The notes under the pieces: model-generated | Seen by the model: the letters and a program-made list of their open reading frames with translations, nothing else | Database searches by the model: none | What the model was told of the DNA's origin: nothing | DNA from: Kalmanozyma brasiliensis GHG001 | Lineage: Eukaryota; Basidiomycota; Ustilaginomycetes; Ustilaginales | Reading direction: 5' to 3' | Assembly (NCBI RefSeq): GCF_000497045.1 | Contig: NW_015961970.1 | Span: forward strand, 682,802 to 746,801 | DNA: 64,000 nucleotides | Program-made: the position numbers and the translations under genes | In this document: piece after piece, positions 1 to 11,000 of the stretch | Layout: each line of letters opens with the position of its first letter | How positions within the stretch are numbered: position 1 is the first letter of the stretch

Positions 1-767
1 AGTGCGTCTACTTTGCCTGCTTGCCTCCAGGTCGCAATGTCTTTGCACACGACTTGACTGGATGCCGGAGACGTAGCGAGCTGAACAGCCTGTCGCAGCG
101 ACTTGGCTTCCGCCACCACCAGTCGCCCTCCAAGCTCGAGAAAGCAATGCAGCAACCATCTGTGATAGACGGGAACATTGATGTCGATTGTTGAGAAGGT
201 GCAGCCGTGACTGAGTCCGCCTTTCAAGCTGAATTGCGGTAGCGGCTTAAAGTCTGGGTACCAGTCGAGCACTCCTTCGTATGGTGGCCGTGCGGCGATC
301 TGGGGTCCGTCTGCTTTCTCGTATAGCTCGGTCTGATGCACCCAGACTAGCGGTTCTGCTTGCTTTTCCGCATCGTTTGATGTTTGTGCCGGTGGTACAG
401 GTAGTACTGACGATGATGAAAGTCCTGAGGTGACCGCAGCTTTCTTTGACCAAGGCTTCTCCCGAGCGAGCAGGCTCATGCGTTCAAAGGTGATCTTGTC
501 GTACCGCAGCTCGCGCTCTGACTTGGCATCGCTGACGTGATGACCACCCGCCCATAGGCTCGCATATTCTGCAGAAGGCTTCTTGCTCGAGGACTGTCCT
601 GCCCCGCCGCTATCTTCGTCCAGATTCGGAACCTCCTTTGAGACGATTGTGACAAACGAGCGCGATCCTCGTCCGGTCTGCGGCTGATCTTCCAGGATGG
701 CGAGCGCCGTCGAGAGGCCGATGACGCCGCAGCCCAAGATGGCGATGTGATGCAATGAGCTCGCCAT
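1..767 (-). CDS. D-amino-acid oxidase family flavoenzyme (C-terminus beyond window)
   Basis: FAD-dependent oxidase of the DAO fold, expected to oxidise D-amino acids (or D-aspartate) to 2-oxo acids with release of ammonia and hydrogen peroxide, normally in peroxisomes. The reading frame starts at the ATG at 767 and stays open to base 1, so about 255 N-terminal residues are present and the C-terminus, including any peroxisomal SKL-type tail, is missing. Residues 1-25 hold the Rossmann dinucleotide motif GCGVIG. Further on come a YASLWAGGHHVSDAKSE segment, matching the family's WAGAHxxS flavin loop, and STIDINVPVYHRWLL, matching the conserved INVPxYLxWL block. A low-complexity insert (roughly residues 110-130) is less usual. 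It is transcribed divergently from the Maf gene, with 268 bp between the start codons. Family assignment is firm; D-Ala versus D-Asp preference cannot be told from this part. Confidence 0.85.
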   Translation of the reverse strand, partial: MASSLHHIAILGCGVIGLSTALAILEDQPQTGRGSRSFVTIVSKEVPNLDEDSGGAGQSSSKKPSAEYASLWAGGHHVSDAKSERELRYDKITFERMSLLAREKPWSKKAAVTSGLSSSSVLPVPPAQTSNDAEKQAEPLVWVHQTELYEKADGPQIAARPPYEGVLDWYPDFKPLPQFSLKGGLSHGCTFSTIDINVPVYHRWLLHCFLELGGRLVVAEAKSLRQAVQLATSPASSQVVCKDIATWRQAGKVDA

Positions 768-1035
768 GTCTGTTGCTCTGTCGTGGCTGCAGGGGAGAAA
801 GAGGTCTGGAGCGATCAAGGATTGAGCGTGCTGGTGATGCTAGCATGCCAAGATCTCGACGGTGCTCTTGCGGTGTTTGAGTTTAGACGTTGCAGTCCTC
901 CACAAAGCTTTAAGAACGCCGAAAAAAGCGCCGCGCCGCCTGGAACATGTGCATCTGAACCCTTTCGCCTTCTACACTTTGCATCTCACGCCCATCTCCA
1001 CAGCATAGCAGCAACGGAAAGAGATACACCGCAAG

Positions 1036-2271
1036 ATGTCGGCAACAAGACCGGATCCAGTGACGCCTTTTGCGCTGGCTACGCCGCTGTTCAACAAGCT
1101 CGCGGGAAAGCGGGTGATCCTGGCTAGCTCGAGCCCGCGGCGAAAGGACATCTTGGCGTCGGTGGTGAGTTGCTCTTCGTAACCAAAGATGTTCCAGACT
1201 TGGCATAGAGGGTCGAGAATAAAGCTGACATGTCCTGCGTCCGTTTCATTCGGTGTTCATAGGGTCTCGTTCCGGAGATCGTGCCAAGCACCTTCGAGGA
1301 GAACCTGCCAAAGACCGATTTCATCGGCGAAGCGGTGTACGAGTATCCCGTTCAGACCGGGTCCAAGAAGGTCAGTTTCACAGGCGACATATCTCATTGA
1401 AGCAGATTGGCAGCATGCTGATAGGAATCGAGCTGTTTCATCCTGTATCTGGCCTCTAACAGGCGCTCGAAGTGTACCAGCGACTGGTGGTAAGTTCAAC
1501 AGTCCCATCGCGAGAAGACTAGGAAGAGCAAGACGACTCATCCTGGCTACATTTGTGTCCATGCTACGATAGACAGAGAACCCGGAAGACCCGCCAGACT
1601 TTGTCATCTCCGCCGATACAGTGGTGGTCAAAGACGAAGTAATCATGGAGAAGCCAAAGGACCAGCAGGACAATCTTCGCATGCTCGCGGACCTCAACGG
1701 CAGCTCGGTAAGTCGATCGCCTTCCTCTTGCCGGACACGTCGAATTCGGGACTGACTTGCTTCTTTGACTGCAGTGCGAGGTTGTCACAGGCGTCACCGT
1801 GGTATGGCCGATCATCAAGGCGCCAGGGTTTGCAATGAGGTACGTCGCTCTCTTTGGCAGACTTGCTGTACCAGCGCAAAGGGCTGCTCGCTGACTCGCC
1901 TTCTCGCTGATGCAACCAAACAGATCTCTGTGCGAGAAGACGTTCGTCCACTTCGCAGACAACCCGTATTACATGCTCAAGGCGTACGTCGACTCGCAAG
2001 AGGGCATTGACCGCGCTGGCGGCTTTGCAATTCAGGTGAGTACCATCCCTCAAGGCCTGCCTTCTCTTTCAGCTCACTTTCGGAAGCTGACTGCCTCCAT
2101 CTCATCCGTGCACTCGACCTCCTCTGCAAATAGGGCCGCGGCTCGCTGCTGGTCAGGTCGATCGAGGGAGACTACAATAACGTCGTCGGCTTCCCCCTGT
2201 ACGCCTTCAGCGCGTACCTCCACGATCTGCTGGAGAACGACGAGCTGGACATCGTCGAGGACGATGACTGA
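1036..2271 (+). CDS. Maf-type nucleotide pyrophosphatase (septum formation Maf/ASMTL-like), seven exons
   Basis: Nucleoside-triphosphate pyrophosphatase of the Maf family, which hydrolyses non-canonical or excess nucleotides (house-cleaning; dTTP/UTP type in many members). I built seven exons with GT..AG introns: 1036-1164, 1263-1370, 1463-1489, 1573-1707, 1775-1839, 1924-2035 and 2134-2271, giving 237 residues, about the usual family length. The spliced protein carries the N-terminal signature VILASSSPRRKDIL, then GLVPEIVPSTFEENL, the central VISADTVVVKDEVIMEKP block with the catalytic Asp, and the C-terminal IDRAGGFAIQ plus GDYNNVVGFPL signature. Every junction preserves phase and joins conserved blocks, so the model is well supported although no single frame shows the gene. 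Exon 3 is only 27 nt. The last residues are acidic. Start chosen as the first ATG before the signature. Confidence 0.88.
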
Positions 2272-2523
2272 GCCCCTCTCTCCAGCCTCGGTGCCCTCGG
2301 CTTCAGCCGCAATGCCAATGCTTCAGACCTGCTGAGGTGATCAATTTGTGTGCGCTGTGTGCCTGCCTGCCTACCCTTGCTTCCTGCTTGTCCCTTCGTG
2401 TCCAGTTGTGAGAGACCAATCGGTGCGCACAAATGCCGGGGGCACGATTGAGAGACTGGGAATTCGTATTCGACTAGGCACATGAGATCGAGCCAAACGC
2501 GGAGAGCATGTGTTGGTGCACGT

Positions 2524-3006
2524 TTAGGATGCCTGACGCTTCTTGCCCTGTTGTGTCAAGGTAGCAAAGATGAATAAGATTATTTTGTTAGTCTCGAGGA
2601 AGCAGGCGATGAGCTCCTGCGCAATGTAACTATACGTACGACAGCCATGTTGTAGAAGCCGACGGTGGTGCCGTACATGCCGACGCCGAAGAGGGTCATG
2701 AAGAGACCCATGTAGAGCTTGGAGCGAGGCAGGCGCTGGAAGACAGGTCGGGGGTCGGCCTGGAGAGCGCGCTGGCGCTGAGGCACGGTGTTCCTGTTGA
2801 TCGAGCAGCATCAAAGCAACTCAGTCAGTGTTCTGCATCCTTTCCATTGATGTTCCTTGGCACATCGTGCTGGATCCAGCTCGACCATCGATGCGTCTGT
2901 GTGACCATCTGGACGCTGCAAAGTGTCCGAAATCGGTGCAAGTCGAGTCGAATGCTGCATGATGCTGAGAGATCGCTACTCACTTGCGGTAAACGAGGGC
3001 GTCCAT
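2524..3006 (-). CDS. COX7: Cytochrome c oxidase subunit 7 (Cox7, COX7A-like), three exons
   Basis: Small single-span subunit of respiratory complex IV in the inner mitochondrial membrane. Spliced from exons 3006-2984 (23 nt), 2793-2640 (154 nt) and 2547-2524 (24 nt), it encodes 66 residues starting MDALVYRKNTVPQRQ and ending YNMAVGKKRQAS. Donors are gtgagt and gtacgt; acceptors are cag; the second intron has a ctaac branch-like site. The order of a basic N-terminus with an RPVFQRLPRSKLYMG stretch, one hydrophobic helix of about 20 residues (GLFMTLFGVGMYGTTVGFY) and a short basic tail fits fungal Cox7 in length and layout. Unspliced reading runs past the true end into intron sequence, so splicing is needed for the conserved GKK tail. 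Convergent with the Maf gene, 252 bp apart. Confidence 0.82.
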
Positions 3007-4422
3007 TGTGATGTTGTAGGATCGAGGATGTGAAGGATAACGACGACGAGGGTGGGCTCGATAGTGACGAAGGTCCAAATGAGAATCTGCCCGCTGAATC
3101 GCAGCGTTCGCTTCCGAAATTCAGCGCTCGACGCTTTGGCAGCGAGGGTTGAGCCGGAAGAAGACTGACTCGTGCGAATCGAGACGCAAAAATATCAGCT
3201 TGGTTGGATGAAGCGGCGTAACATTCCAGTAATTTGTTGGAGCGTCAAGACATCATCGGAGTTGAAGAGCGCTGCATGACCTTCTTCCAAAGAAGCAGGT
3301 CGTTCTTCGATGCAAACAGACTTGACCGTTGAGATGGCCGGCCAAGCCTGTGGGAACATCGGAGGTCTGAAGAACGAGCTAAATTTGGCAACTGCCTCCC
3401 TCGCTGACTGAGCAAGCATCTCCAACTTGCTGAGGATCCATCGGTGTGTCCGTCAACAGTCAACAGTCATAATCACAACAAGCGAGCGTGACACGCCAAA
3501 CTCCCGACTCGAGGGCCACAGGAACGTCTCGAACGTCCGCCCACCTTGGATCAACATGAAAGCGGCTTCTCCAAACCGAGATGTGCATTGGCGGGTCCAT
3601 GCTCACCTCATCAGCATCATCCTACAGCGGCTGCGGATCGCCGGAAGGCAGAAAAAAAGAGGGGTAAACAAATCCAAGATCCAGCTGCAAGCCTGAAGAT
3701 CGCGGTGTTGCACAGGCACAGCAAACGGGAGATGATTCGCCGTGCATGAAGAAAATCGTCCACAGCCGCGCCTTCTTCAATTTCAGGGTTCGACCTTGAC
3801 TCTGTGGCCGCTAAGCGAGGGGAAAATCCTGAAACTGAAAGGAGGTCGATCTTGTGATCTCGCCCTGCTGTGCTGTGTTGACGCTGCAAGTCCGACGTCA
3901 ACTCAGGGTCCTGTCGAACTCTTTTGCTCGCTTCTTTGGAGCGCAGCTTGTGCCTCTCCAGGCGGGCCGTAGCTGCCTCTGAGCAATAGAAGGGAGCGAA
4001 CTTCTTGGCAATGAGCCGCCGCTGCTTTCTACGCCGCAGGGTGCCAGATCTATTTCGAGGGCACCGCCGTGTGACAGCTCGCCATGGCTGCGATCTGCTC
4101 AGGTTCGCGGGCTTGAGGCTCCGCTTCAAGTCGGCTGCTCTTCCCCTTGACCCTTGCCTGGTGAGACTACATATACACTGCTACCTCTGCTTGATCATCC
4201 GACTGCGCCCCTCGTTCTCGTCTTCAGCTACGCCCTTGTCCCCACGCCGTCCATTGTCGTCACGCCTCCATAGACGACTCCTGGGACGACTCTCGAAGCA
4301 TATAGAGGTCCATACACGACGCATACAAGGCTGTCTCATCAGCGCTTTAAGACCAGCATACATCAGCACAGCATAGACAGACTCCTAGAAAGCTTCCCGT
4401 CCCCGCACGCGTACAGACCAAC
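3007..4422. other. Intergenic, no gene recognised
   Basis: The 5' flank of both the cytochrome oxidase subunit 7 gene and the glyoxal oxidase gene, which diverge. Open frames here are short, lack family resemblance and look like chance. An AT-containing catatac stretch near 4169 and a second near 4300 could be TATA-like elements for the glyoxal oxidase gene, but this is weak. Confidence 0.5.
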
Positions 4423-6369
4423 ATGACGAAAAGAGGTAACATCGTTGCAGCCGCAGCGGCGGCGGCGGCCGTCATTGCCACCGCCGGTCCATCCATGGCA
4501 GCAACACCAGGAGGAAGCGAGATCGTCGGCTCCTCTTCGGTCTCCGGTATGATGATGTTCAATAGCGCTCCTGGCAAGGTCGTCATCCTCGACAAAACCG
4601 AAGGAAATGCCGCTCGCATCAATGGACACCCCGCCTGGGGTGAGGAGTGGGACACCCAATCGAGGTCTTCACGCCTGATGAATGTCGTCACCAACACCTT
4701 CTGCGCAGGCGGAATGTCGCTTGGCAATGGAACATGGGCCGTCTTTGGTGGCAATGAGAACGTCGGCCCAGGAGGCAATTCGACCACGCCACGATTTAGC
4801 ACCACAGCACCCTACTACGACGGAGACGGTGGAGCGGCTGCTCGATTCTACTCGCCCAACTCGGCAGACAATGCGGACTGGGATGACGGCAACCACTACA
4901 TGAAGAGGCGCAGATGGTATCCCACTGTCGAAGCGCTCGGCGACGGCACGCTCTGGGTTGGTGGCGGTGAGGACTATGGTGGATACGTGGCCGACGAAGG
5001 TCAGAACCAACCCAACTTCGAATACTGGCCATCAAGAGGAGACGCCATCAACATGGACTTCCTCACCCAGACCTTGCCTATGAATCTGTATCCCTTGGCG
5101 TGGACCATGGCTTCAGGCTATCTCTTTGTTCAGGCAGGTCAAGATGCGATCCTCTACAATCTGGACTCCAACACGGTCGCCAAAGGTCTCCCCTCCACCA
5201 CTGGGCCCATGAAGGTCTACCCGGCGTCGGCAGGCGTGGCCATGCTGCCCATGACGCCCGCCAACAACTACACTCAGGAGGTGCTCTTCTGCGGCGGTGT
5301 GCAACGACCGCTGAACGAGTGGGGCAACGGTGCTGGCCCTCTGTACAACCCTCTCAACACTCCGGCGAGCAAAGTGTGCGAACGCATCACACCCGAGGCG
5401 GACAACCCGACGTGGGAGCAGGACGACGATCTGATCAACGGCCGGTCGATGGGCACCTTTGTCTACCTGCCCGACGGAAAGCTGTGGTTCGGACAGGGAG
5501 TGCGTATGGGCACCGGCGGCTATTCGGGTCAACCCTATAACAAGAATATCGGTATCTCGTTGGGTGACCAGCCCGATTTCCAGCCCATGGTCTACGATCC
5601 CACCGCTGCCCGAGGCTCGCGCTGGTCGATTGCCGGATTGAGCCAGATGCAGGTGCAGAGGATGTACCATTCCACGGCCATCTTGCTTGAGGATGGGTCC
5701 ATCCTCACGGCGGGCTCGAACCCGAACGCGGACGTTACGTTCAACAACACAGCCAACTACACCAACACAGAGTACCGCCTGGAGCAGTGGTATCCGCTCT
5801 GGTACAACCAAGCCAGGCCTACGCAGCTCAATGTGACCCAGATCGCGTACGGTGGAGGCTCGTTCGAGGTCCCTCTTTCGAGCTCGGATCTGTCGAACAA
5901 CATCACCAACATCAAGAACGCGAAGGTGGTCATCATCCGCTCGGGTTTCGCTACGCATGGTGTCAACTTTGGACAGCGCTACATGGAGCTCAACTCCACC
6001 TACACGGCCAACCAGAATGGGAGCGTGTCCGGTACGCTGCATGTGTCCAACATGCCGCCCAACTCGAACATCTTCCAGCCTGGTCCGGCGATGGCCTTCT
6101 TGGTGGTCAACGGTGTGCCTTCGATGGGACAGCATGTGATGATTGGCACAGGCCAGCTGGGCGACCAGAACATCGTGGCCGCGACGGAGCTTCCGGCATC
6201 GCAGGATCCACCTGTGCCCAAGAGCAGCACTGGCAACTCCAAGGGCAACGGATCCGGGTCCAGCGGTTCCAACTCGGGCCAGTCGAGCGGTGCTGCGGCC
6301 CTGTCGACAGGCTCAGCTGCTGTCGTGACGATGATCGTCGCTCTTGTCGCTGTGGTCTTGTCTGCTTGA
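4423..6369 (+). CDS. Glyoxal oxidase, secreted copper-radical oxidase with GPI-type tail
   Basis: Extracellular copper-radical oxidase that oxidises aldehydes such as glyoxal and methylglyoxal and makes hydrogen peroxide. The 648-residue protein has an N-terminal signal peptide (basic start, Ala-rich core to about residue 26), a beta-propeller of the glyoxal oxidase N-terminal family and a C-terminal DUF1929-type Ig-like domain. The expected active-site residues are all present: Cys94 in TFCAGG, Tyr166 in RRWYPT (thioether pair and radical site), Tyr415-His416 in RMYHST and His512 in FATHGVNFG. Their spacing matches the Phanerochaete enzyme. The C-terminus is a Ser/Gly/Asn-rich linker and a hydrophobic end (VVTMIVALVAVVLSA), typical of a GPI-anchor signal, so it is probably held at the cell surface. 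Ustilago maydis has several such genes (glo1-3); size is closer to the shorter paralogues than to the 862-residue Glo1. Intronless. Confidence 0.92.
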   Translation: MTKRGNIVAAAAAAAAVIATAGPSMAATPGGSEIVGSSSVSGMMMFNSAPGKVVILDKTEGNAARINGHPAWGEEWDTQSRSSRLMNVVTNTFCAGGMSLGNGTWAVFGGNENVGPGGNSTTPRFSTTAPYYDGDGGAAARFYSPNSADNADWDDGNHYMKRRRWYPTVEALGDGTLWVGGGEDYGGYVADEGQNQPNFEYWPSRGDAINMDFLTQTLPMNLYPLAWTMASGYLFVQAGQDAILYNLDSNTVAKGLPSTTGPMKVYPASAGVAMLPMTPANNYTQEVLFCGGVQRPLNEWGNGAGPLYNPLNTPASKVCERITPEADNPTWEQDDDLINGRSMGTFVYLPDGKLWFGQGVRMGTGGYSGQPYNKNIGISLGDQPDFQPMVYDPTAARGSRWSIAGLSQMQVQRMYHSTAILLEDGSILTAGSNPNADVTFNNTANYTNTEYRLEQWYPLWYNQARPTQLNVTQIAYGGGSFEVPLSSSDLSNNITNIKNAKVVIIRSGFATHGVNFGQRYMELNSTYTANQNGSVSGTLHVSNMPPNSNIFQPGPAMAFLVVNGVPSMGQHVMIGTGQLGDQNIVAATELPASQDPPVPKSSTGNSKGNGSGSSGSNSGQSSGAAALSTGSAAVVTMIVALVAVVLSA

Positions 6370-8057
6370 CCCTGAGGATAGGAACGATTGCCTTACAAGG
6401 ACAATGAAGCCTCTGATTCCACCTTCTCGCTTCCGCAAACTTCGCACATGACAAGGCGGTGTTGCTTGTACTTTTACTTGACTGCCCAACTATACCTTAC
6501 GACGTTCGCCCCCTGCTCGTGTGAGAATGACTGGAAGCAGTCGATGAGGAAGTTGACTTCGGCTCCGTCGCTTTGGGTCTCGGCAACAGCTGACTGTGTC
6601 CAGGTATGCTCTACGCCACGCGCGGCGCCTTGGACGCGACCATGTCGAACGGGGAAGCCGGAGCGCGACCTCGTGGCGGCCGGAGTGCGAAAGAGGGGGC
6701 AGAAAGTGCACAGCTCGGCAAAGGCCATCTCAAGGCACGGACAGCGAGGGCCAAGCGTGCCGTTGATGGCGGTGTTGCAAAAGAGCTCTTCATGCTCCGC
6801 TGCTGTCATGCTTGGCGTGTCGAAGAACCAGTCCAGAGGAGAGCTCAAAGGACAGCGACGCGTAAAGTGTGCGAGGTCAAACGCCAGCACCTCTCTCATG
6901 CACGTCTATCGAATTTTCCCACCGTCCCCGCTACTGACCTGGCCCCCTTTGTGGGCGGCCACTGCCTTTCTTCTCATCTCGGGCAGTGGCTGTGCGACTC
7001 ACCGACAGCGCCCCTCTCATCTCTGACTTAAGCTGACAACGGCTGATCTCGATGTAGTAAACATAGCAACATGCTCTGGAACGGAGCAGAGCTGAACCTT
7101 AAGAAGCAGAACCATGGGGCCAAATGAGACACGACAGACATTCCAGAGTTTGTTTGACGTGAGATCGCGTTGCGTCTGCCGAGAAACGCGGCATGGCCAT
7201 CGAAGGGTCCAAGTCAAGCGAAATTCAAATCGCTCTCCGACTGTGCATGTTTCACTTGAGAGAGTGATGGCTGCACAGACACCGACTCGCGTCCTTCGCA
7301 TCGGAGACGGGCCAGCCCACAGTCAAGTGAAATTGCAACGGGAGCACGCGGCTCAATCAATCAAACGCAAGCGCCACAAAGTCATCTTGAGCAGAGCAGC
7401 GCACTGAAGTTCGCCGTGCTGTTTGGCAGTTACGAGCAAGCTGGAGTCGAAGCTCTCGTCACGTCGGTGGTTGCTTGCTTGAGCAAAAGCGTCGTAAGAG
7501 GCGCTGTCAAAGGATTTGGCCCGCGTTGTGCCACCCCTTTTTTCTGTGTGTCCGTCGGGCAGTCCGACCTCAGATCCGAGCTGCATTGTGACAGCTTCAA
7601 AGACGCTTTCCCGTTCGCCCAAAGATTCCCTGGCAGCTGGTGTCCTCGTACGCTCTGCTGTAGCTATTGACACGACCATCAAGCATTCCCTTCCGTCTTG
7701 CTCATCACCATGACCGTCGACCCTTCCGCCTTGCTCGCACCGTCATCTTGATGCAACAACGGCGCCTGCTAATCTGGCCACCGGTAGCCAACATCTCCTG
7801 AATCCGGTGAACCGTACCGAATCGCCGGTCCTCATTGCTCCCACCTCGTCGTCTCATCTATCGCTGTACAGCACCACGCCTTCGATTACGGAACAATCGG
7901 AACAGGGGCCTATCATCCCACTCAACACAACGAAACCTTCATTTCCATCGATCAGCGAACACTCATGGCGGATCATCAGATTGCATAGCTTGATCTTCCC
8001 ACGCCTGCGTTTGCGTCTTGACCGTCTCGATCGCGGATCATCCGCTACCCAGGGACA
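6370..8057. other. Intergenic, no gene recognised
   Basis: A 1.7-kb gap between two genes in the same direction. Overlapping open frames up to about 210 codons exist on both strands near 6400-7030, but none has an evident domain, signal peptide or splice pattern. The part from about 7640 to 8057 is probably the leader and promoter of the downstream gene. No tRNA or repeat seen. Confidence 0.5.
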
Positions 8058-11000
8058 ATGACCTCGCACTTGGCCAGCAAGGAGCTCCCGCCTCCGCCGC
8101 TGCGCATTAACAAGCAGCGTACTATGCACAGTCCACATCAGCAAGATGCTATGATTCAACATGCGACACAAGCAACCGGGCCCTCCGATCCATCGGCTAG
8201 CGGCCCGTCGCACCTCGGTGTTCCCTCTCAGAACGGCGATGCATCAGTCACAGCATCACGCACGCCAAGCGGGCGGTTCCGTATCCGTGTCCCATCCTTC
8301 TCCAAACAGGCAAGGAGCTCAGATGCAGGGCAGAATGGTGCTACTGTGCACAACGCGTCTCACACTGCCTCCATGGCGCAAGTTCAAGACAAAGTCTGGC
8401 AGCCACGATGGGCACCAAAGCTCAAACGCACCAATCCTTCCAAATCTGTCACCACCTACTCGCCTATCTTGGATCATCAAATGCCTGCTTTTGCACCCTT
8501 CGTTGCCTCACCTCCACCGGCGGTGCAGCTCGACGACGCTGGATTCGGTCGGCCTTTCAGCACCACGGGCCTCTTTGACCTCGCCGACGCCCGCTTCTCG
8601 TTCCTCGACATGAGGATGATGGACAACGACAGCGATTCCGATAGCTCAGACTCGCTCGTCGTTCCCGTCCGTGCACCCCAACCGCCAGTCATCTGCGAAC
8701 CGCCAGAGAGGCAGAATGCACAGGACAACGCGCCAGCGGAGACGACGGCAGCAGCCAACTCTGCTCCCCTCGAGCTGGCGACGGGATCCGCCTTGGTGGA
8801 GCACGTGTCAGCGCGCGAGATGCTCAGGGTCCCGCCGGCCTCGATGATGCCCATGACCCAGGACTCGCAAGCAGCACGCTTATCACTGATGACCGCTTCG
8901 CCAGCGCTTGCATCGCTCATCAGCTCCTTCCCATCACCACTCACACGTGATTCAAACGCAGCCCCTTCCTCGTCCGACTTGGACCCCATGCAGTCAGTGG
9001 ACAGCGACGCTTCCAAGTCACGCCCCGCTATGCCCAAGGAGAACAGCTGGGATGGAGGCGAACGATGGGAGTTCCAAGCCGCCCGGCACAACGCTATGTC
9101 GTCGGGACACGACTCAGCCGGAACGCCCTATCTCGATATGGAGGATGAAGATGAGGCAGAGCTACTCGAGGCCACGTTGGCGCAACCTCAAAGCGCCGCC
9201 GTGCGGTCTGCGCTCGGCTTATCTTCAGTCTCGCCGCCTAAGACGCGGGTCATTCGCAATCCGCCGCCTCGTCCTGCGCCATCCATGGCCCTCCCCGAAT
9301 TGCCTGCTCCGTCAAGCTCTGCCGGACACAGCGATGCGCGCCAGCACACGCCCACCAGCAGTGTACAACTTGATGCGCAGCGCACAGACAGTCAGCCTGG
9401 CTCGGCATCTTCCTCCAAACAGAAGACGCAGAGACCGCTCATCCTGCCCACATTGCGCTCCTCGTCGAGCGTCGACCGCTTGTCTGCCATGGGTTCGGCC
9501 CATGCCTCGCCCTCGGCAGAGCACAAGCTCGCCAAAATAGCCAACGGCCACAACCTCAAGCCCTTGACCCTACCGGGCGATGCTTCGACCGAAGAGCTGT
9601 CCAAGTCGCTCGACATCTCCCGCGACACGGTCAAGCAGATGCTCGATACCACCCAGCACGTGTGGCGCAACCATTTGCTCGGCTCATCCGCATTCAACGG
9701 AGATGCGCCTCGTTCGACGAGCGCCCTCGAACGCCTCCCGAGGTCCAGCTCAAGCCCTATGCTCTCGACCATGTTCGTGAATCAGGGCTCGTCAGACAGC
9801 TTTGTGACGGCCGAGGATTCGTCCAAGGGAAGCGTGGCCAAGTCGGTTGCTGGCAGGAACAGTGATCGCTCTTCATTGCTTGGCCTCCCCTACATTTCTT
9901 CGACCAAACCTTCCTTCGATTTCCAAAGCCCCGGCTGGGCCGTATCAAAGAACGGCGCAGATGCGGTGCGCACTTCTACAAACGACTCGCAGGCGGAACG
10001 TGCCAGGAAACGCAGCACTTTCCTCGGTCGAAGCAGCGACGAGGGTTCGACGGCCAGCTACAACTTCTCTCGTCCAATTCGCCGCGATGCGAACGGTATT
10101 GAAGCGGGTATGAGTACAAGTGTCAGCATGCCTTCACTTGCTGCAGCCAGAGAAGCTCCAAAACCACCGGCTGTTCTTCAAAGTCCGCTGCTGCTCAAAG
10201 GCGAATCCGAGGCTACCGGCTTTGCCCAAATTGCCGTCGACGACGAGCAAGAGGTGCTGGCGGACTCCAGCTCGGAAACCTACCAGCCGTTTGCTCCATC
10301 GCGGATGATGTCTACCCCTGTTGTCGGCCCCAGCATGGACGCAAAGGAACCCGCTATCGATCTGACTGGCGCGAATCTGCACAAGGCGATGCCTGAATTG
10401 CCAGCGCAAGGCAAGAATGCATCTCCTAGGCCGCGTCGCAACTCAGATACCGTCTTGAATGCATTTGCGCCTGAATTTGGCAAGCGAGCACCGGGCGAGC
10501 TTCACGCTTGGAGCGTATGCATCGACCAGGACGGCGTTCCTGCTATTCGTCCATCGGCTTCTGCTTTTCATCGCCCCAACTGCTCCCTCGCAGGCAAGAG
10601 CAACGCAACTTGGCAGTGTGGCTGCCGAGCCTCCATCAGCGGCGATCCCAATTTGGCGATGTCACCGCGCGCGAATGGAGTCGGTGCCCAAAACCTTGCC
10701 CCGATGGGCCAGTCCTCGCCCGGCCGCAGTCGGTCGCTGAGCGCAGGCCAGATCATGGACCCCGTCCGCCAAGCGCAACTTTGGAGCCAGGTCGAGCAAC
10801 ACAAGGACCTCATTCGCAAGCACGAGGATAAGATTGCAGATTTGCAGGAACAGGTCAAGAGGATGTCAACTGAGATCGCCTCGGCGCGGCCATCCTTTTC
10901 TTCTACTTTTCCTACTCCGGAGCTGTTGTCGACACCGAACTTCCCAGCTCCTCCGAATAGGACCCACACCATCGCGAGAAAGCCGCTGCCTACGATCGTT

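Noticed and set aside
835..870. Weak resemblance (LACQDLDG) to the dispersed repeat's open frame (LACQDIDG)
   Set aside because: Only about 30 nt with roughly two-thirds identity and no extension either side; likely chance.
3777..3800. Possible tRNA B-box (ggttcgacctt)
   Set aside because: Does not fit the GGTTCGANTCC consensus and no A-box or cloverleaf could be folded around it.
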